A stretch of DNA of 64,000 nt. Origin: Candidatus Opimibacter skivensis. GTDB taxonomy: Bacteria > Bacteroidota > Bacteroidia > Chitinophagales > Saprospiraceae. The notes under the pieces were generated by a model that was not told the origin of the DNA, made no database searches, and saw only the letters and a list, made by a program, of their open reading frames with translations. Location: assembly GCA_016721905.1 (NCBI GenBank), contig JADKHH010000003.1, forward strand, positions 62,001 through 126,000, given 5' to 3'. The first letter of the stretch is position 1. Every line of letters starts with the position of its first letter. The translations under genes were made by a program, and so were the position numbers. This document shows positions 35,248 to 43,685 of this stretch, one piece after another.

Positions 35248-37210
35248 AGCCGGAGTTTGTTTTTCCTGTTTTTTTCAATTGCGACACCAGAATGGAAAGG
35301 TCAGTCGTCCAATGATAGTCACGAGCATAAACATAGTGAATGTGTTGAAGTCGGCGTGTCAGATCTGATTCGTCCCGCGGATATGCCGGATGCAATACAC
35401 CCTGCGCAAGCTTAGGCAATGATCTGAGCATCGGATCCAGTGGGTGATACGAAACCCATGTTTTTTTACCTGTGATGACCTGGAAGATGTTTTGTAAAAA
35501 ACGGATTGGATTTGAAATGATAAACACAAGCACGGGAAAAGCAGCCAGGAATATGAAGGAAGAAACTATATCGAATAATCTTTTTGATCGCCTGGCGGAT
35601 GGTTCCGTTAGTTTGAAATGAATACGAATAGCATAGGATTCACCGGCTATGTCTTTGCCCATGCTGCCGACAATATTCATTGTCGTAGAGGCCGCTAACA
35701 TATATCGTAAACCCGGACCTAACCGCATCATGCTTCCGGTGAAAACTGAAAATGGAACATCCTGTGCAGAAAAGATGATTTCTCTGATCTGGTAAATCCG
35801 AACGACATCCTCCAGTTGCGCAATGGACCCGATGAATCCATCAGGCCTTATTTCGGAGTGGACATCATTCAGTGAAACCGTGCCAAAGACTTCAATGTGG
35901 TCTTTAGACCGATTGATGAGTTCCTTGATCCTTCCTGCTTCTTCTTCACTGGCTACAATGATAGCTTTGCGGTCCGTTTGTTGGTCAGCTTGTCTGAAGC
36001 CTGCACGCCATGGATTTAATTTTGATCTCGTGAGGATGAGCCATCCCATATAGAGTAATGTACCCATCACGATGACCATCCTGGATGACCTGACGTACAC
36101 AGGGAGTATCGCATATATGACCAGGATGATCAATATGCCTGAAAAAAAACCAAGCCACGAAGAACGCTTCGTAAACGGGTGATCATAAGCACCATTTAGA
36201 TGCATCGCGATCAGCATGATGAATGTGTAAAGCGGGATATTAAAATAATAAAATTCCGGTTGAAAATAATCGGGAGAGCCAGACTTATAGATAGCCCATG
36301 CCTTACTAACAACAAAAAAAGAACTGCTGATCAGAACAGCGTCCATCACGACCGGCCACCAACGCGTCACGTTTTGCTTGAGGAGTTGAATGAGCCCATG
36401 AAAATAAATGGCCAGTTGGATCAGGACTTTTTGTCCGCTGAATTCAGGATGCTTTTGGGTGAAAATGAGCATCGCCTGATAAAAGGTCAGGATATAATTA
36501 AGGGATGATTTTCGGGTTGATTCACCTTTGTAATGAATGATGCTGGTCGTCGGTAGATAATAAATCGCATATCCAGCTTTGGTGATACGATAGGACAGGT
36601 CGATATCTTCTCCGTACATAAAGAAGTCTTCATCCAGATAACCCGACTTCTCAAGAGCTTCTTTTCGCATAAACATAAATGCTCCGCACAACACTTCAAT
36701 TTTAGCGGTTTCATTTTCATCGATCTGGCCCTCATAGTACTGGTTCCATTTAGCAGAACGGGGGAACAGCCTGTAAAGTCCTGTCATCTTCATGAAAGAA
36801 GCAGATAGCGTAGGAAGGCCGCGTTTTGATTCAGGAAGAAAACGACCACTTCCATCAAGCATCTTGACACCTATTGCGCCTGCATCCAGGTGTTGTTCCA
36901 TGAATTGTATGCAGCTTGAAAAGGTATCTTCGGAAACAATGGTATCAGGGTTGAGCAGTAGTATAAATTCTCCCTTGGCAGCCACGATACCCTGGTTATT
37001 CGCAGTTGCAAAGCCACGGTTATCCTGGTTGGCAATCAAATGAACATCTGGGAAATGTTGGCGAACCTGTTGGGCAGTTCCATCAACAGAGGCATTGTCC
37101 ACGACAATAATTTCGCCTTCAATATGTTTCATAGCCTGTCGGACAGAACGCAGGCAGTTATCTAAAAAAGGATAGACATTGTAGCTGACGATAATGACGG
37201 AGAGTCTCAA
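35237..37210 (-). CDS. GT2 glycosyltransferase fused to a phosphoglycosyltransferase-like membrane module
   Basis: 657 residues. The N-terminal 250 or so form a rhamnosyltransferase-like GT2: LSVIIVSYNVYPFLDNCLRS, GEIIVVDNASVDGTAQ, NRGFATANNQG, LLLNPDTIV, and FFMYGEDIDLSYRI. After residue 280 come four predicted membrane segments, a soluble Rossmann-like part (RKAIIVASEEEAGRIKELIN, GFIGSIAQLEDVV), then RRSKRLFDIVSSFIFLAAF. This mimics the layout of WbaP/PglC-type initiating phosphoglycosyltransferases, but the catalytic stretch after the last membrane helix is cut to GKKTWVSYHP and LPKLAQGVLHP, so that part is probably inactive. A role in exopolysaccharide or lipid-linked glycan assembly is likely. 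11 bases after recR. Confidence 0.85.
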   Translation of the reverse strand: MRLSVIIVSYNVYPFLDNCLRSVRQAMKHIEGEIIVVDNASVDGTAQQVRQHFPDVHLIANQDNRGFATANNQGIVAAKGEFILLLNPDTIVSEDTFSSCIQFMEQHLDAGAIGVKMLDGSGRFLPESKRGLPTLSASFMKMTGLYRLFPRSAKWNQYYEGQIDENETAKIEVLCGAFMFMRKEALEKSGYLDEDFFMYGEDIDLSYRITKAGYAIYYLPTTSIIHYKGESTRKSSLNYILTFYQAMLIFTQKHPEFSGQKVLIQLAIYFHGLIQLLKQNVTRWWPVVMDAVLISSSFFVVSKAWAIYKSGSPDYFQPEFYYFNIPLYTFIMLIAMHLNGAYDHPFTKRSSWLGFFSGILIILVIYAILPVYVRSSRMVIVMGTLLYMGWLILTRSKLNPWRAGFRQADQQTDRKAIIVASEEEAGRIKELINRSKDHIEVFGTVSLNDVHSEIRPDGFIGSIAQLEDVVRIYQIREIIFSAQDVPFSVFTGSMMRLGPGLRYMLAASTTMNIVGSMGKDIAGESYAIRIHFKLTEPSARRSKRLFDIVSSFIFLAAFPVLVFIISNPIRFLQNIFQVITGKKTWVSYHPLDPMLRSLPKLAQGVLHPAYPRDESDLTRRLQHIHYVYARDYHWTTDLSILVSQLKKTGKTNSGYGQ

Positions 37211-37221
37211 CCAAGGATGGA

Positions 37222-37842
37222 TTAGGCGTTCTCGGTCAGTTCGATACTGGTCCGCGCTACGATCGATCGGCCGAGTGTAAGACCATCTGCATATTCAAGT
37301 TCACCACCAAAGGATACACCTCTGGCTATGATGCTGATGCGTACCGGAAAACTCTTGAGTAATTTGCCCAGGTAGAAAATGGTGGTCTCTCCTTCTATCG
37401 TCGGGCTGATGGCCATGATCAGTTCGGTGATTTCACCTTTCTGCAGTCTCTCCAGCAAGGAGTGGATATTCAGATCTTGTGGGCCTACGCCTTCAATAGG
37501 AGAGATGATGCCCCCTAAAACATGATACAATCCATGGTATTGACCTGTATCTTCAATAGCCATGACATCTCTTTCTGATTCAACTATACACACTGTATGT
37601 TGATGACGGGTGTGATCACCGCATATGGCGCAGATATCACTATCAGCAAGGTTATGACAGGTTTTGCAGTTTTGTATATTTTGCCGGATACCGTTCAATC
37701 CATCGAGCAATTCAGGCAACAAGGTGGTCTTGTTTTTTAACAGAAAGAGCGCTATGCGCAATGCACTTTTACGGCCGATACCCGGCAATTGGCCTATAGT
37801 CCGGATGGCATATTCAAGGTGACGGGAGGAGTATTGCGACAT
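37222..37842 (-). CDS. recR: Recombination protein RecR
   Basis: 206 residues. RecR works with RecF and RecO to load RecA at gaps. The helix-hairpin-helix TIGQLPGIGRKSALRIALFL, the zinc finger CKTCHNLADSDICAIC, and the Toprim domain VCIVESERDVMAIEDT to YHVLGGIISPIEGVGP are all present. 49 bases after the E2 gene. Confidence 0.97.
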   Translation of the reverse strand: MSQYSSRHLEYAIRTIGQLPGIGRKSALRIALFLLKNKTTLLPELLDGLNGIRQNIQNCKTCHNLADSDICAICGDHTRHQHTVCIVESERDVMAIEDTGQYHGLYHVLGGIISPIEGVGPQDLNIHSLLERLQKGEITELIMAISPTIEGETTIFYLGKLLKSFPVRISIIARGVSFGGELEYADGLTLGRSIVARTSIELTENA

Positions 37843-37891
37843 ATATGTTCAAATTTATACAAAAACCCCTGAGTTAGATAATAGGGTAGGC

Positions 37892-39124
37892 CTATACCAA
37901 CATCGCTACCGGATTCTCAAGGAACTGCTTCAGGGTTTGCAGGAATTTGGCGCCAGTGGCACCATCGATCACCCTATGATCACAGGACAAAGTCACTTTC
38001 ATGATTTTCGAAGAAGTCACTTTTCCATCTACCATGGACAATTCCTCACCGATGGCTCCCACAGCCAGGATGGCGGCGTCAGGAGGATTGATAATTCCTG
38101 TAAATTCATCAATGCCAAACATGCCAAGGTTTGAAACGGTAAATGTATTGCCTTGCATTTCCTGGGGTTGAAGTTTTTTATTGCGGGCTTTGTCCGCCAG
38201 GGTGGCTACATGGCTATTGATGTCCCGCAAGCCCATACGGTCAGCGGCAAAAAGTACCGGAACGAGAAGGCCTTCTTCGACAGCAACGGCTACTCCGATA
38301 TTGATGTCCTTGTTGATACGTATTTTATCACCCAGCCAGGAGGAATTGACTGCAGGATGATGACGCAATGCCGCTGCACAGGCTTTGATCACAAAATCAT
38401 TGAAAGAGATTCGTGTTTCAGGCTGTTCATTGATAAGTTTTCGGGCATCCGCAGTTTTATCCATGTTGATCTTCATGGTCAGGTAAAAATGTGGGGCAGA
38501 AAATTTACTCTCGACAAGCCTCCTTGCTATGGTCTTACGCATCTGGGACAACGGAACGTCTCCATACTGTGGAGAGGCATTTGCAGCATTGGCAGTGGGT
38601 AGTTGGGACGATTTGGCAGCAACAAAGTTTTCAACGTCTCTTTTTACGATTCTTCCTCCATCGCCTGTCCCTGTGACAGCATGGAGATCAATGCCTGTTT
38701 TCGAAGCTATTGATTTGGCAAGGGGAGAAGTTTTTATCCTGGATTCACTTTCTGAAGCAGCAGTGACCTTTTCTTCAACAGCTATCTGGTTCTCAGGAGT
38801 ATTGGTTAAAGCAGCAGCGGTTTCCTTTGGTTTGTTAGTTGGTTCAGCTGCTTTGCTGTCGCCGGCAAGGATAGCTTTGAAATCTTCATCTTTTCCTCCG
38901 ATTACTGCCAGGATGTCATTTACCGGAACAGGGCCTTCCTTAACACTGATGTAGAGTAAATAGCCTTCATGAAAGCTTTCAAGTTCCATGGTTGCTTTAT
39001 CTGTTTCCACTTCGGCAAGGATGTCGCCGGGAGATACTTTGTCACCAATTTTTTTGAGCCAGCCCACGATATTTCCTTCTTCCATCGTGTCACTCAGTCT
39101 GGGCATTCTGATTATCTCAGCCAT
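37892..39124 (-). CDS. pdhC: Dihydrolipoamide acetyltransferase (E2), pyruvate dehydrogenase type
   Basis: 410 residues. One lipoyl domain (1-77) with the modified Lys in VETDKATMELES, an Ala/Thr-rich linker, a peripheral subunit-binding domain (KTSPLAKSIASKTGIDLHAV, TGDGGRIVKRDVENF) and the catalytic acyltransferase domain ending with LSCDHRVIDGATGAKF, which holds the active-site His. It joins decarboxylase E1 and E3 in a multi-enzyme core. Pyruvate as substrate is inferred from similarity to AceF-like short E2 proteins; branched-chain or oxoglutarate E2 cannot be fully excluded. E1 and E3 are not adjacent. Confidence 0.9.
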   Translation of the reverse strand: MAEIIRMPRLSDTMEEGNIVGWLKKIGDKVSPGDILAEVETDKATMELESFHEGYLLYISVKEGPVPVNDILAVIGGKDEDFKAILAGDSKAAEPTNKPKETAAALTNTPENQIAVEEKVTAASESESRIKTSPLAKSIASKTGIDLHAVTGTGDGGRIVKRDVENFVAAKSSQLPTANAANASPQYGDVPLSQMRKTIARRLVESKFSAPHFYLTMKINMDKTADARKLINEQPETRISFNDFVIKACAAALRHHPAVNSSWLGDKIRINKDINIGVAVAVEEGLLVPVLFAADRMGLRDINSHVATLADKARNKKLQPQEMQGNTFTVSNLGMFGIDEFTGIINPPDAAILAVGAIGEELSMVDGKVTSSKIMKVTLSCDHRVIDGATGAKFLQTLKQFLENPVAMLV

Positions 39125-39189
39125 TCGTTATCAGGTATTTAAGCGGTGAATTTAAGGATATACACCAGAAGCTAGGATATGCGGGGGGC

Positions 39190-39232
39190 AAAAAAATCAA
39201 AAGCCCCGGACCGGGTATTGGCCTGGAGCTTC
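39190..39232 (-). terminator. Terminator after the OmpA-family gene
   Basis: Read on the - strand, AAGCTCC and GGGGCTT pair (one T-G), with GGCC/GGTC inside, followed by TTGATTTTTTT. It lies about 50 bases after the OmpA-family stop. Confidence 0.75.
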
Positions 39233-39284
39233 TGAGTACACAAAAAAATCTATCTCAAATAACCCTATTCATGATGTATCAGCA

Positions 39285-41090
39285 CTAATAACCAGAGTTA
39301 TAGTTGCCGGAATATTTTGAGCCGGGTCTGGAAGATCCCGGTGTGTTTTTTCCGGCTTCCGGACCAGCTGGCCGTGCCATATCAGTATCAGTCGAAGTCG
39401 CCACATGAAATTCTACGCGACGATTCATGTAATGTTTATATTCTTCAGTTGTGTTTGTATTAAAACCGTCTTTCAGGCCATCTACAATTGGTGATTCTTC
39501 GCCCCCATAGGTCAGGATAAAACGGTCACGTGGTATGCTGTAATTACTAACCAGGAAATTAATAGCTTCATTGGCTCTGTTGTAAGACAGTACATTGTTA
39601 TATTCGTTAGTACTCCTGTTGTCGGCAAATCCATTAGCCACGACCTTAATTTCAGGATGTGAACGCATCACAGATGCAATATTGTGTAATGAACCATAGA
39701 ATTCAGGTTTTACATAATACTTATCCAGATCAAAATGGATCATAGGCAGGAACCAATTGAGATTTGATTCCATCGCAGCTGAACGCTGATTGACCAGAGC
39801 AACAACATCATCTTCCGTCATGTAATCCTGAGGAACCTGAGCTACGCCCTCCCTGCTTACTTCGTATCCAGGAGGTGAATAGGGCTCCTCATCCTTGCAA
39901 TCAACGACTCCGTCTCCATCGCTGTCAAGTGTCATACCTCTGGTATCGACCGGACACCCTGCTGGGGTATTGATCTCCTGGTCAGTCATATCTATGACGC
40001 CATCCCCATCAGTATCCGTAAGGTCAAATTTAGGCCGCTGTTTAAGTTCAGCGATATCATTGAGAGATGCATCCAATGGATTTACCCAATAGAGCGGCTC
40101 GATGCGTTTGTCTTTTGAACCAATATTGATCCCCAGTCTGATTGAGGTGTAATGAGGAATGTCATTACTGGAGGTTGTAGAAGTAGCATTTTGTTGTTCA
40201 AAACCGTCAAGTAGGTCATTATCACTTAGCAGAATCCGATGCTCAATCCCAAGGTTGATACGCTTAGACAATTTCCTGGACAGACCGATAGAAAAACTAA
40301 AATGAGGTATAACCGTCTTGTAGTCACCAAAAGAAATGACATCCTGTTCTACACCCCCGGCTGTTTCAAAATCCCCGTCCAGCAAGTTCTTTAGATTTTC
40401 CCTTGACTGATTTCTACCATCTTTAGTAGTCAGGTCCACCCCCTCTGTGACACTGGCAAAGTTGTATAACTGGCCATTGGCATCGAGCAGATCAACACCG
40501 ACCTTTGGGATATTTATACCAAGACCTACTGCAGCATACAAATTCCATTTATTGTAAGGACTGTGGAAAAGCACATTGCCTATATTAAGGACTCCTTCAG
40601 CCGTAAAGGCCAAAACCTTGGTTTCATAATTGCGGTGAATATTGTCGTCATTTGTATTGATGTCAGTATAGCCGGCCAGGATAGGGAATTCATCAATATT
40701 TTGGGAGTATGTCCGCTCAGACCCTAAATAATTATAATTCCTGGCATCATAACCCCTGGAGGTCTGATAAGATGCATCCAAACGCCATGAGAGCGCATAG
40801 TTAATGGCTTTACGGATATGCAGTCCAAACCCGTACCCAGCTGGGAATGGAGCTTCAACATCACCGGATATAAAAGCGGAGCCGCCATGCAGGCCAAGCT
40901 CCCACATACTCTTGGGTCTGGCTGAATATTTGGATTGACCGCTCCTCCAGAGTTTGTTCTGCTCTGGATTGACGGTCATTTCGTCAGCTATGTCCGGGGA
41001 CATAAACTCTCCTGTAGCTGTCTGGGCTCGAAGGGTACTGCAAAAAAACATGGGGAGACTAAACAGCAGGACAAGGTGTACTCGTGTCAT
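39285..41090 (-). CDS. OmpA-family outer membrane protein with thrombospondin type 3 repeats
   Basis: 601 residues. Signal peptide (about 1-23, ending LRAQ), a beta-barrel-like N-terminal half (WELGLHGGSAFISGDVEAPF, GFGLHIRKAINYALSWRLDA), then calcium-binding TSP3 repeats (DTDGDGVIDMTDQE, DSDGDGVVDCKDEE) at about 350-400, and a C-terminal OmpA domain (IHFDLDKYYVKPEFYGSLHN, VVANGFADNRSTNEYN, LSYNRANEAINFLVS) that anchors to peptidoglycan. The tail is Gly/Ser/Pro-rich and ends KYSGNYNSGY. This is a common Bacteroidota surface scaffold layout. Single gene with its own promoter and terminator. Confidence 0.92.
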   Translation of the reverse strand: MTRVHLVLLFSLPMFFCSTLRAQTATGEFMSPDIADEMTVNPEQNKLWRSGQSKYSARPKSMWELGLHGGSAFISGDVEAPFPAGYGFGLHIRKAINYALSWRLDASYQTSRGYDARNYNYLGSERTYSQNIDEFPILAGYTDINTNDDNIHRNYETKVLAFTAEGVLNIGNVLFHSPYNKWNLYAAVGLGINIPKVGVDLLDANGQLYNFASVTEGVDLTTKDGRNQSRENLKNLLDGDFETAGGVEQDVISFGDYKTVIPHFSFSIGLSRKLSKRINLGIEHRILLSDNDLLDGFEQQNATSTTSSNDIPHYTSIRLGINIGSKDKRIEPLYWVNPLDASLNDIAELKQRPKFDLTDTDGDGVIDMTDQEINTPAGCPVDTRGMTLDSDGDGVVDCKDEEPYSPPGYEVSREGVAQVPQDYMTEDDVVALVNQRSAAMESNLNWFLPMIHFDLDKYYVKPEFYGSLHNIASVMRSHPEIKVVANGFADNRSTNEYNNVLSYNRANEAINFLVSNYSIPRDRFILTYGGEESPIVDGLKDGFNTNTTEEYKHYMNRRVEFHVATSTDTDMARPAGPEAGKNTPGSSRPGSKYSGNYNSGY

Positions 41091-41129
41091 AGGGTTCAGG
41101 TTTATTGAAGAAAGACTTTTTGTGTTTTA

Positions 41130-41137
41130 CAAAAGTA
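41130..41137 (-). promoter_or_regulatory. -7 box for the OmpA-family gene
   Basis: TACTTTTG on the - strand matches TAnnTTTG, about 40 bases before the ATG. A TTTTG is seen further upstream, but the spacing (about 30) is too long. Confidence 0.5.
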
Positions 41138-41253
41138 TTGTATTTCTCCAAGATATGGTATATAACCTGCAAAATTCATTCCGCGAATACAAGTTAATTG
41201 GAATAAGAATGAGTTAGTTATGATAAATATTAACATATTACATTAATATTTAA

Positions 41254-41261
41254 TATATTTA
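41254..41261 (+). promoter_or_regulatory. Possible -7 box directly before the ureohydrolase-like gene
   Basis: TATATTTA (one mismatch to TAnnTTTG) ends four bases before the ATG at 41266, the same spacing as seen for lpxD and the TMTC-like gene. The region is A/T-rich, so chance is possible. Confidence 0.35.
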
Positions 41262-41265
41262 CCTC

Positions 41266-42264
41266 ATGATATCTCATTGGTTTGTACCAGACGAAAAATC
41301 GTCTATTCGCCCTGAGCGGCTGAGTAAAAACTCCCTTTGGCACAAGGTCAGATTTCTTCACGATCAGGATGTTTCCTTCAATAGCAGCGACCTTTTAGTG
41401 ATTAGTTTTGACAGGAGTATGTCCCAGCGGATCAAGAAAAATCTTTATCAATTTAGTTCGACCCCTTCCCAGGCTCTGAGTATAGTGGATTGTGGCAATT
41501 TTACCCAAAAACAAGCAGAAAACATCGTACCTGTTCTAAAGGAGATCAGGGAAAGTGGGGCAATGGCACTTTTATTGGGCCCTCCAGTTGGTTTTATGCG
41601 CCTGCAGGTGGAGGGCATTCGGATGGCCAGCATTATCCGGGAATCTAATCTGGATGATGATGTTTATCTCCGCAACGTGCATTCGGGTACCATGTATCAG
41701 TATATCGGCACCCAGAGGCACCTTGTGTCAGAGACACACCTGAATGTTGAAGGCCACCTGCGTCTGAGTGATTTGAAAGATGATCTGTATCTGGCAGAGC
41801 CTTGTATCAGGGATTCAGATGTTATGATTTTTAACTGTGATAGCATGAGCGCATCAGAGGCAGGTTATATTACAGGGATGTCCGGAAGCGGTCTGACAGT
41901 GATAGAAGCATGCCAGTTGTTCAGGTACGCCGGTGCTGCCCAATCTCTTTTTTCTGCGGGGATTTACGGTTATTCGCCGGAGGCTGATGAGTCGGGTATG
42001 ATGGGAAATGCAATAGCCCAGATGATCTGGTATCTTCTCGAAGGTTCTACACTGCGTGAAGATCCGGAGAAGAGTCCCCTGACCCAATATCATGTTCAAT
42101 CTAAAGATCATGAACATGCTCTATTATTCTTTAAAAGTGAACTGTCGGGAAGATGGTGGATTGAAAATAAGGCCGGTCGTAAAGTTGCTTGTTCCTACCA
42201 GGATTATAGGAAAGCTTGTGAAGAGGATTACAGTGAACTCATCATCAGATCGGTGCTCGGATAA
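41266..42264 (+). CDS. Ureohydrolase (arginase/formimidoylglutamase)-fold protein, probably inactive
   Basis: 332 residues. The C-terminal part, LTVIEACQLFRYAGAAQSLF, SAGIYGYSPEADESG, AQMIWYLLEGS and FFKSELSGRWWIE, matches the Bacteroidota arginase-family proteins annotated as formimidoylglutamase. The metal-binding motifs are missing: the GGxH loop is replaced by LLLGPPVGFMRL, the DxHxD region by DDDVYLRNVHSGTMYQ, and the SxDxD region by MIFNCDSMSASEA. It is therefore unlikely to hydrolyse guanidino compounds and may have a binding or structural role. Convergent with murF, 17 bases between stops. Confidence 0.75.
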   Translation: MISHWFVPDEKSSIRPERLSKNSLWHKVRFLHDQDVSFNSSDLLVISFDRSMSQRIKKNLYQFSSTPSQALSIVDCGNFTQKQAENIVPVLKEIRESGAMALLLGPPVGFMRLQVEGIRMASIIRESNLDDDVYLRNVHSGTMYQYIGTQRHLVSETHLNVEGHLRLSDLKDDLYLAEPCIRDSDVMIFNCDSMSASEAGYITGMSGSGLTVIEACQLFRYAGAAQSLFSAGIYGYSPEADESGMMGNAIAQMIWYLLEGSTLREDPEKSPLTQYHVQSKDHEHALLFFKSELSGRWWIENKAGRKVACSYQDYRKACEEDYSELIIRSVLG

Positions 42265-42281
42265 CTCACAATATTATATGA

Positions 42282-43586
42282 TCATCGCTCGAGTAGGAGC
42301 TCTAATTGCATCGACCGTGAGCCTTTCAGTAGCATGGCTTTTCCATTGCACTTATCCCATTGCCATATTGCCTTCAGGGAATGGATATCATCAAAGCGCA
42401 TGATACGCGAATCATTTATCTCCAATGATTCGTATGCTTCCGAAAAGGCATTTCCAACAATATAAATATTATTAAAGGACATGCCGGCAACTAGCTCAAG
42501 CATTTGGCGATGAGCTGATGAAGTATCCGGACCCACTTCTTTCATGTCTCCTAATACAATGAAACCATCAGGATACTGTGCAGCAAAGGCCCGAACCGCA
42601 AGTTCCATACTTGATGGATTTGCATTATAGGCATCCTTGACAACAAGACAACCATTACACGTTATAATTTCTGAACGATTAGCCCTTGGTATAAAACCGG
42701 AAAGCGAATCAATGATGAGCTTTTCATCAACATTAAAGTGTCTTCCAACTGCAAGTGCCGCAAGCATATTTGAAGCATTGTAATGACCAAACATAGAAGA
42801 ATGAAAAGTCAGTCCGCTATGTTTGTCGGTCATGGTAAAACCGGTTTCACCGGGGTGCGCTGCATATAAAAAATCATTTTGTGGATGTGCGGCCGAATCA
42901 AATCCAAAGGTCACTTTTTGATCCAGGCCTTCGCCGATTTCCCGAAGATTAGGGTCATCCATATTCACAAATCCGACACCATGATGGGCGATGAGAAAGT
43001 CAAAGAGCTCTCCTTTCGCCTTTTTGACGCCTTCCAACGAACCAAATCCTTCCAGGTGAGCTTTGCCAATGTTTGTGATCAGTCCGTGAGTAGGCTCTGC
43101 TATTGAACATAGGGTAGCTATTTCTCCACCATGATTGGCGCCCATTTCACAGACCACAAATTCAACTTCTGGAGTGATGCCCAGCAATGTCAGCGGCACA
43201 CCGATGTGATTGTTGAGATTGCCTGCAGTAGCATGCACTTTAAATTTTCGGGATAGAACAGTTGTTACTAACTCTTTCGTTGTGGTTTTACCATTGCTGC
43301 CGGTTATAGCCAGAACCGGAACCTGAATTTGGCGTCGGTGGTAGTTCGCTAGAGTCTGCAGCGTCTGTAAAGTATCCTCAACGTGAATCAATTGGTCACC
43401 ATACAGGGAGGCATCCGAGACCACAGCATAGGCAGCACCTTCATGAATGGCCTGGAGGGCAAAAGTATTTCCGTCAAACTGGGCTCCTTTCAGGGCAAAG
43501 AATATACTCCCGGGCTTTATTTTTCGGGTATCTGTTGAAATAAAAGGAAACTTCAGGAAGAGGGAATATAGCGAGGGAATTTCCAT
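42282..43586 (-). CDS. murF: UDP-N-acetylmuramoyl-tripeptide--D-alanyl-D-alanine ligase
   Basis: 434 residues. Adds D-Ala-D-Ala to UDP-MurNAc-tripeptide, the last cytoplasmic step of peptidoglycan precursor synthesis. FISTDTRKIKPGSIFFALKG binds UDP, the P-loop is ITGSNGKTTTKELV, EMGANHGGEIATL and ITNIGKAHLEGFGS belong to the ATPase centre, and VVKDAYNANPSSME is the C-terminal domain hallmark. It stands alone, away from other mur genes. Confidence 0.96.
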   Translation of the reverse strand: MEIPSLYSLFLKFPFISTDTRKIKPGSIFFALKGAQFDGNTFALQAIHEGAAYAVVSDASLYGDQLIHVEDTLQTLQTLANYHRRQIQVPVLAITGSNGKTTTKELVTTVLSRKFKVHATAGNLNNHIGVPLTLLGITPEVEFVVCEMGANHGGEIATLCSIAEPTHGLITNIGKAHLEGFGSLEGVKKAKGELFDFLIAHHGVGFVNMDDPNLREIGEGLDQKVTFGFDSAAHPQNDFLYAAHPGETGFTMTDKHSGLTFHSSMFGHYNASNMLAALAVGRHFNVDEKLIIDSLSGFIPRANRSEIITCNGCLVVKDAYNANPSSMELAVRAFAAQYPDGFIVLGDMKEVGPDTSSAHRQMLELVAGMSFNNIYIVGNAFSEAYESLEINDSRIMRFDDIHSLKAIWQWDKCNGKAMLLKGSRSMQLELLLER

Positions 43587-43620
43587 GGGGAACTTTAGAT
43601 AATTCGATACGAAATGCTGT

Positions 43621-43666
43621 AAAAATAAAAACGCCCTGTCGGAAAGAAAGGGCGTTTTTATTTTTT
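43621..43666 (-). terminator. Strong terminator after gldK
   Basis: AAAATAAAAACGCCCT pairs with AGGGCGTTTTTATTTT over 16 bp; the loop is GTCGGAAAGA. T-runs flank it on both strands, so it can stop transcription either way. On the - strand it ends the gldK message and isolates murF. Confidence 0.9.
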
Positions 43667-43685
43667 ATTGAATAGGTCTTTAACC

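Noticed and set aside
38153..38602. Forward ORF opposite the E2 gene
   Set aside because: It overlaps conserved catalytic E2 sequence and has no motif or promoter.
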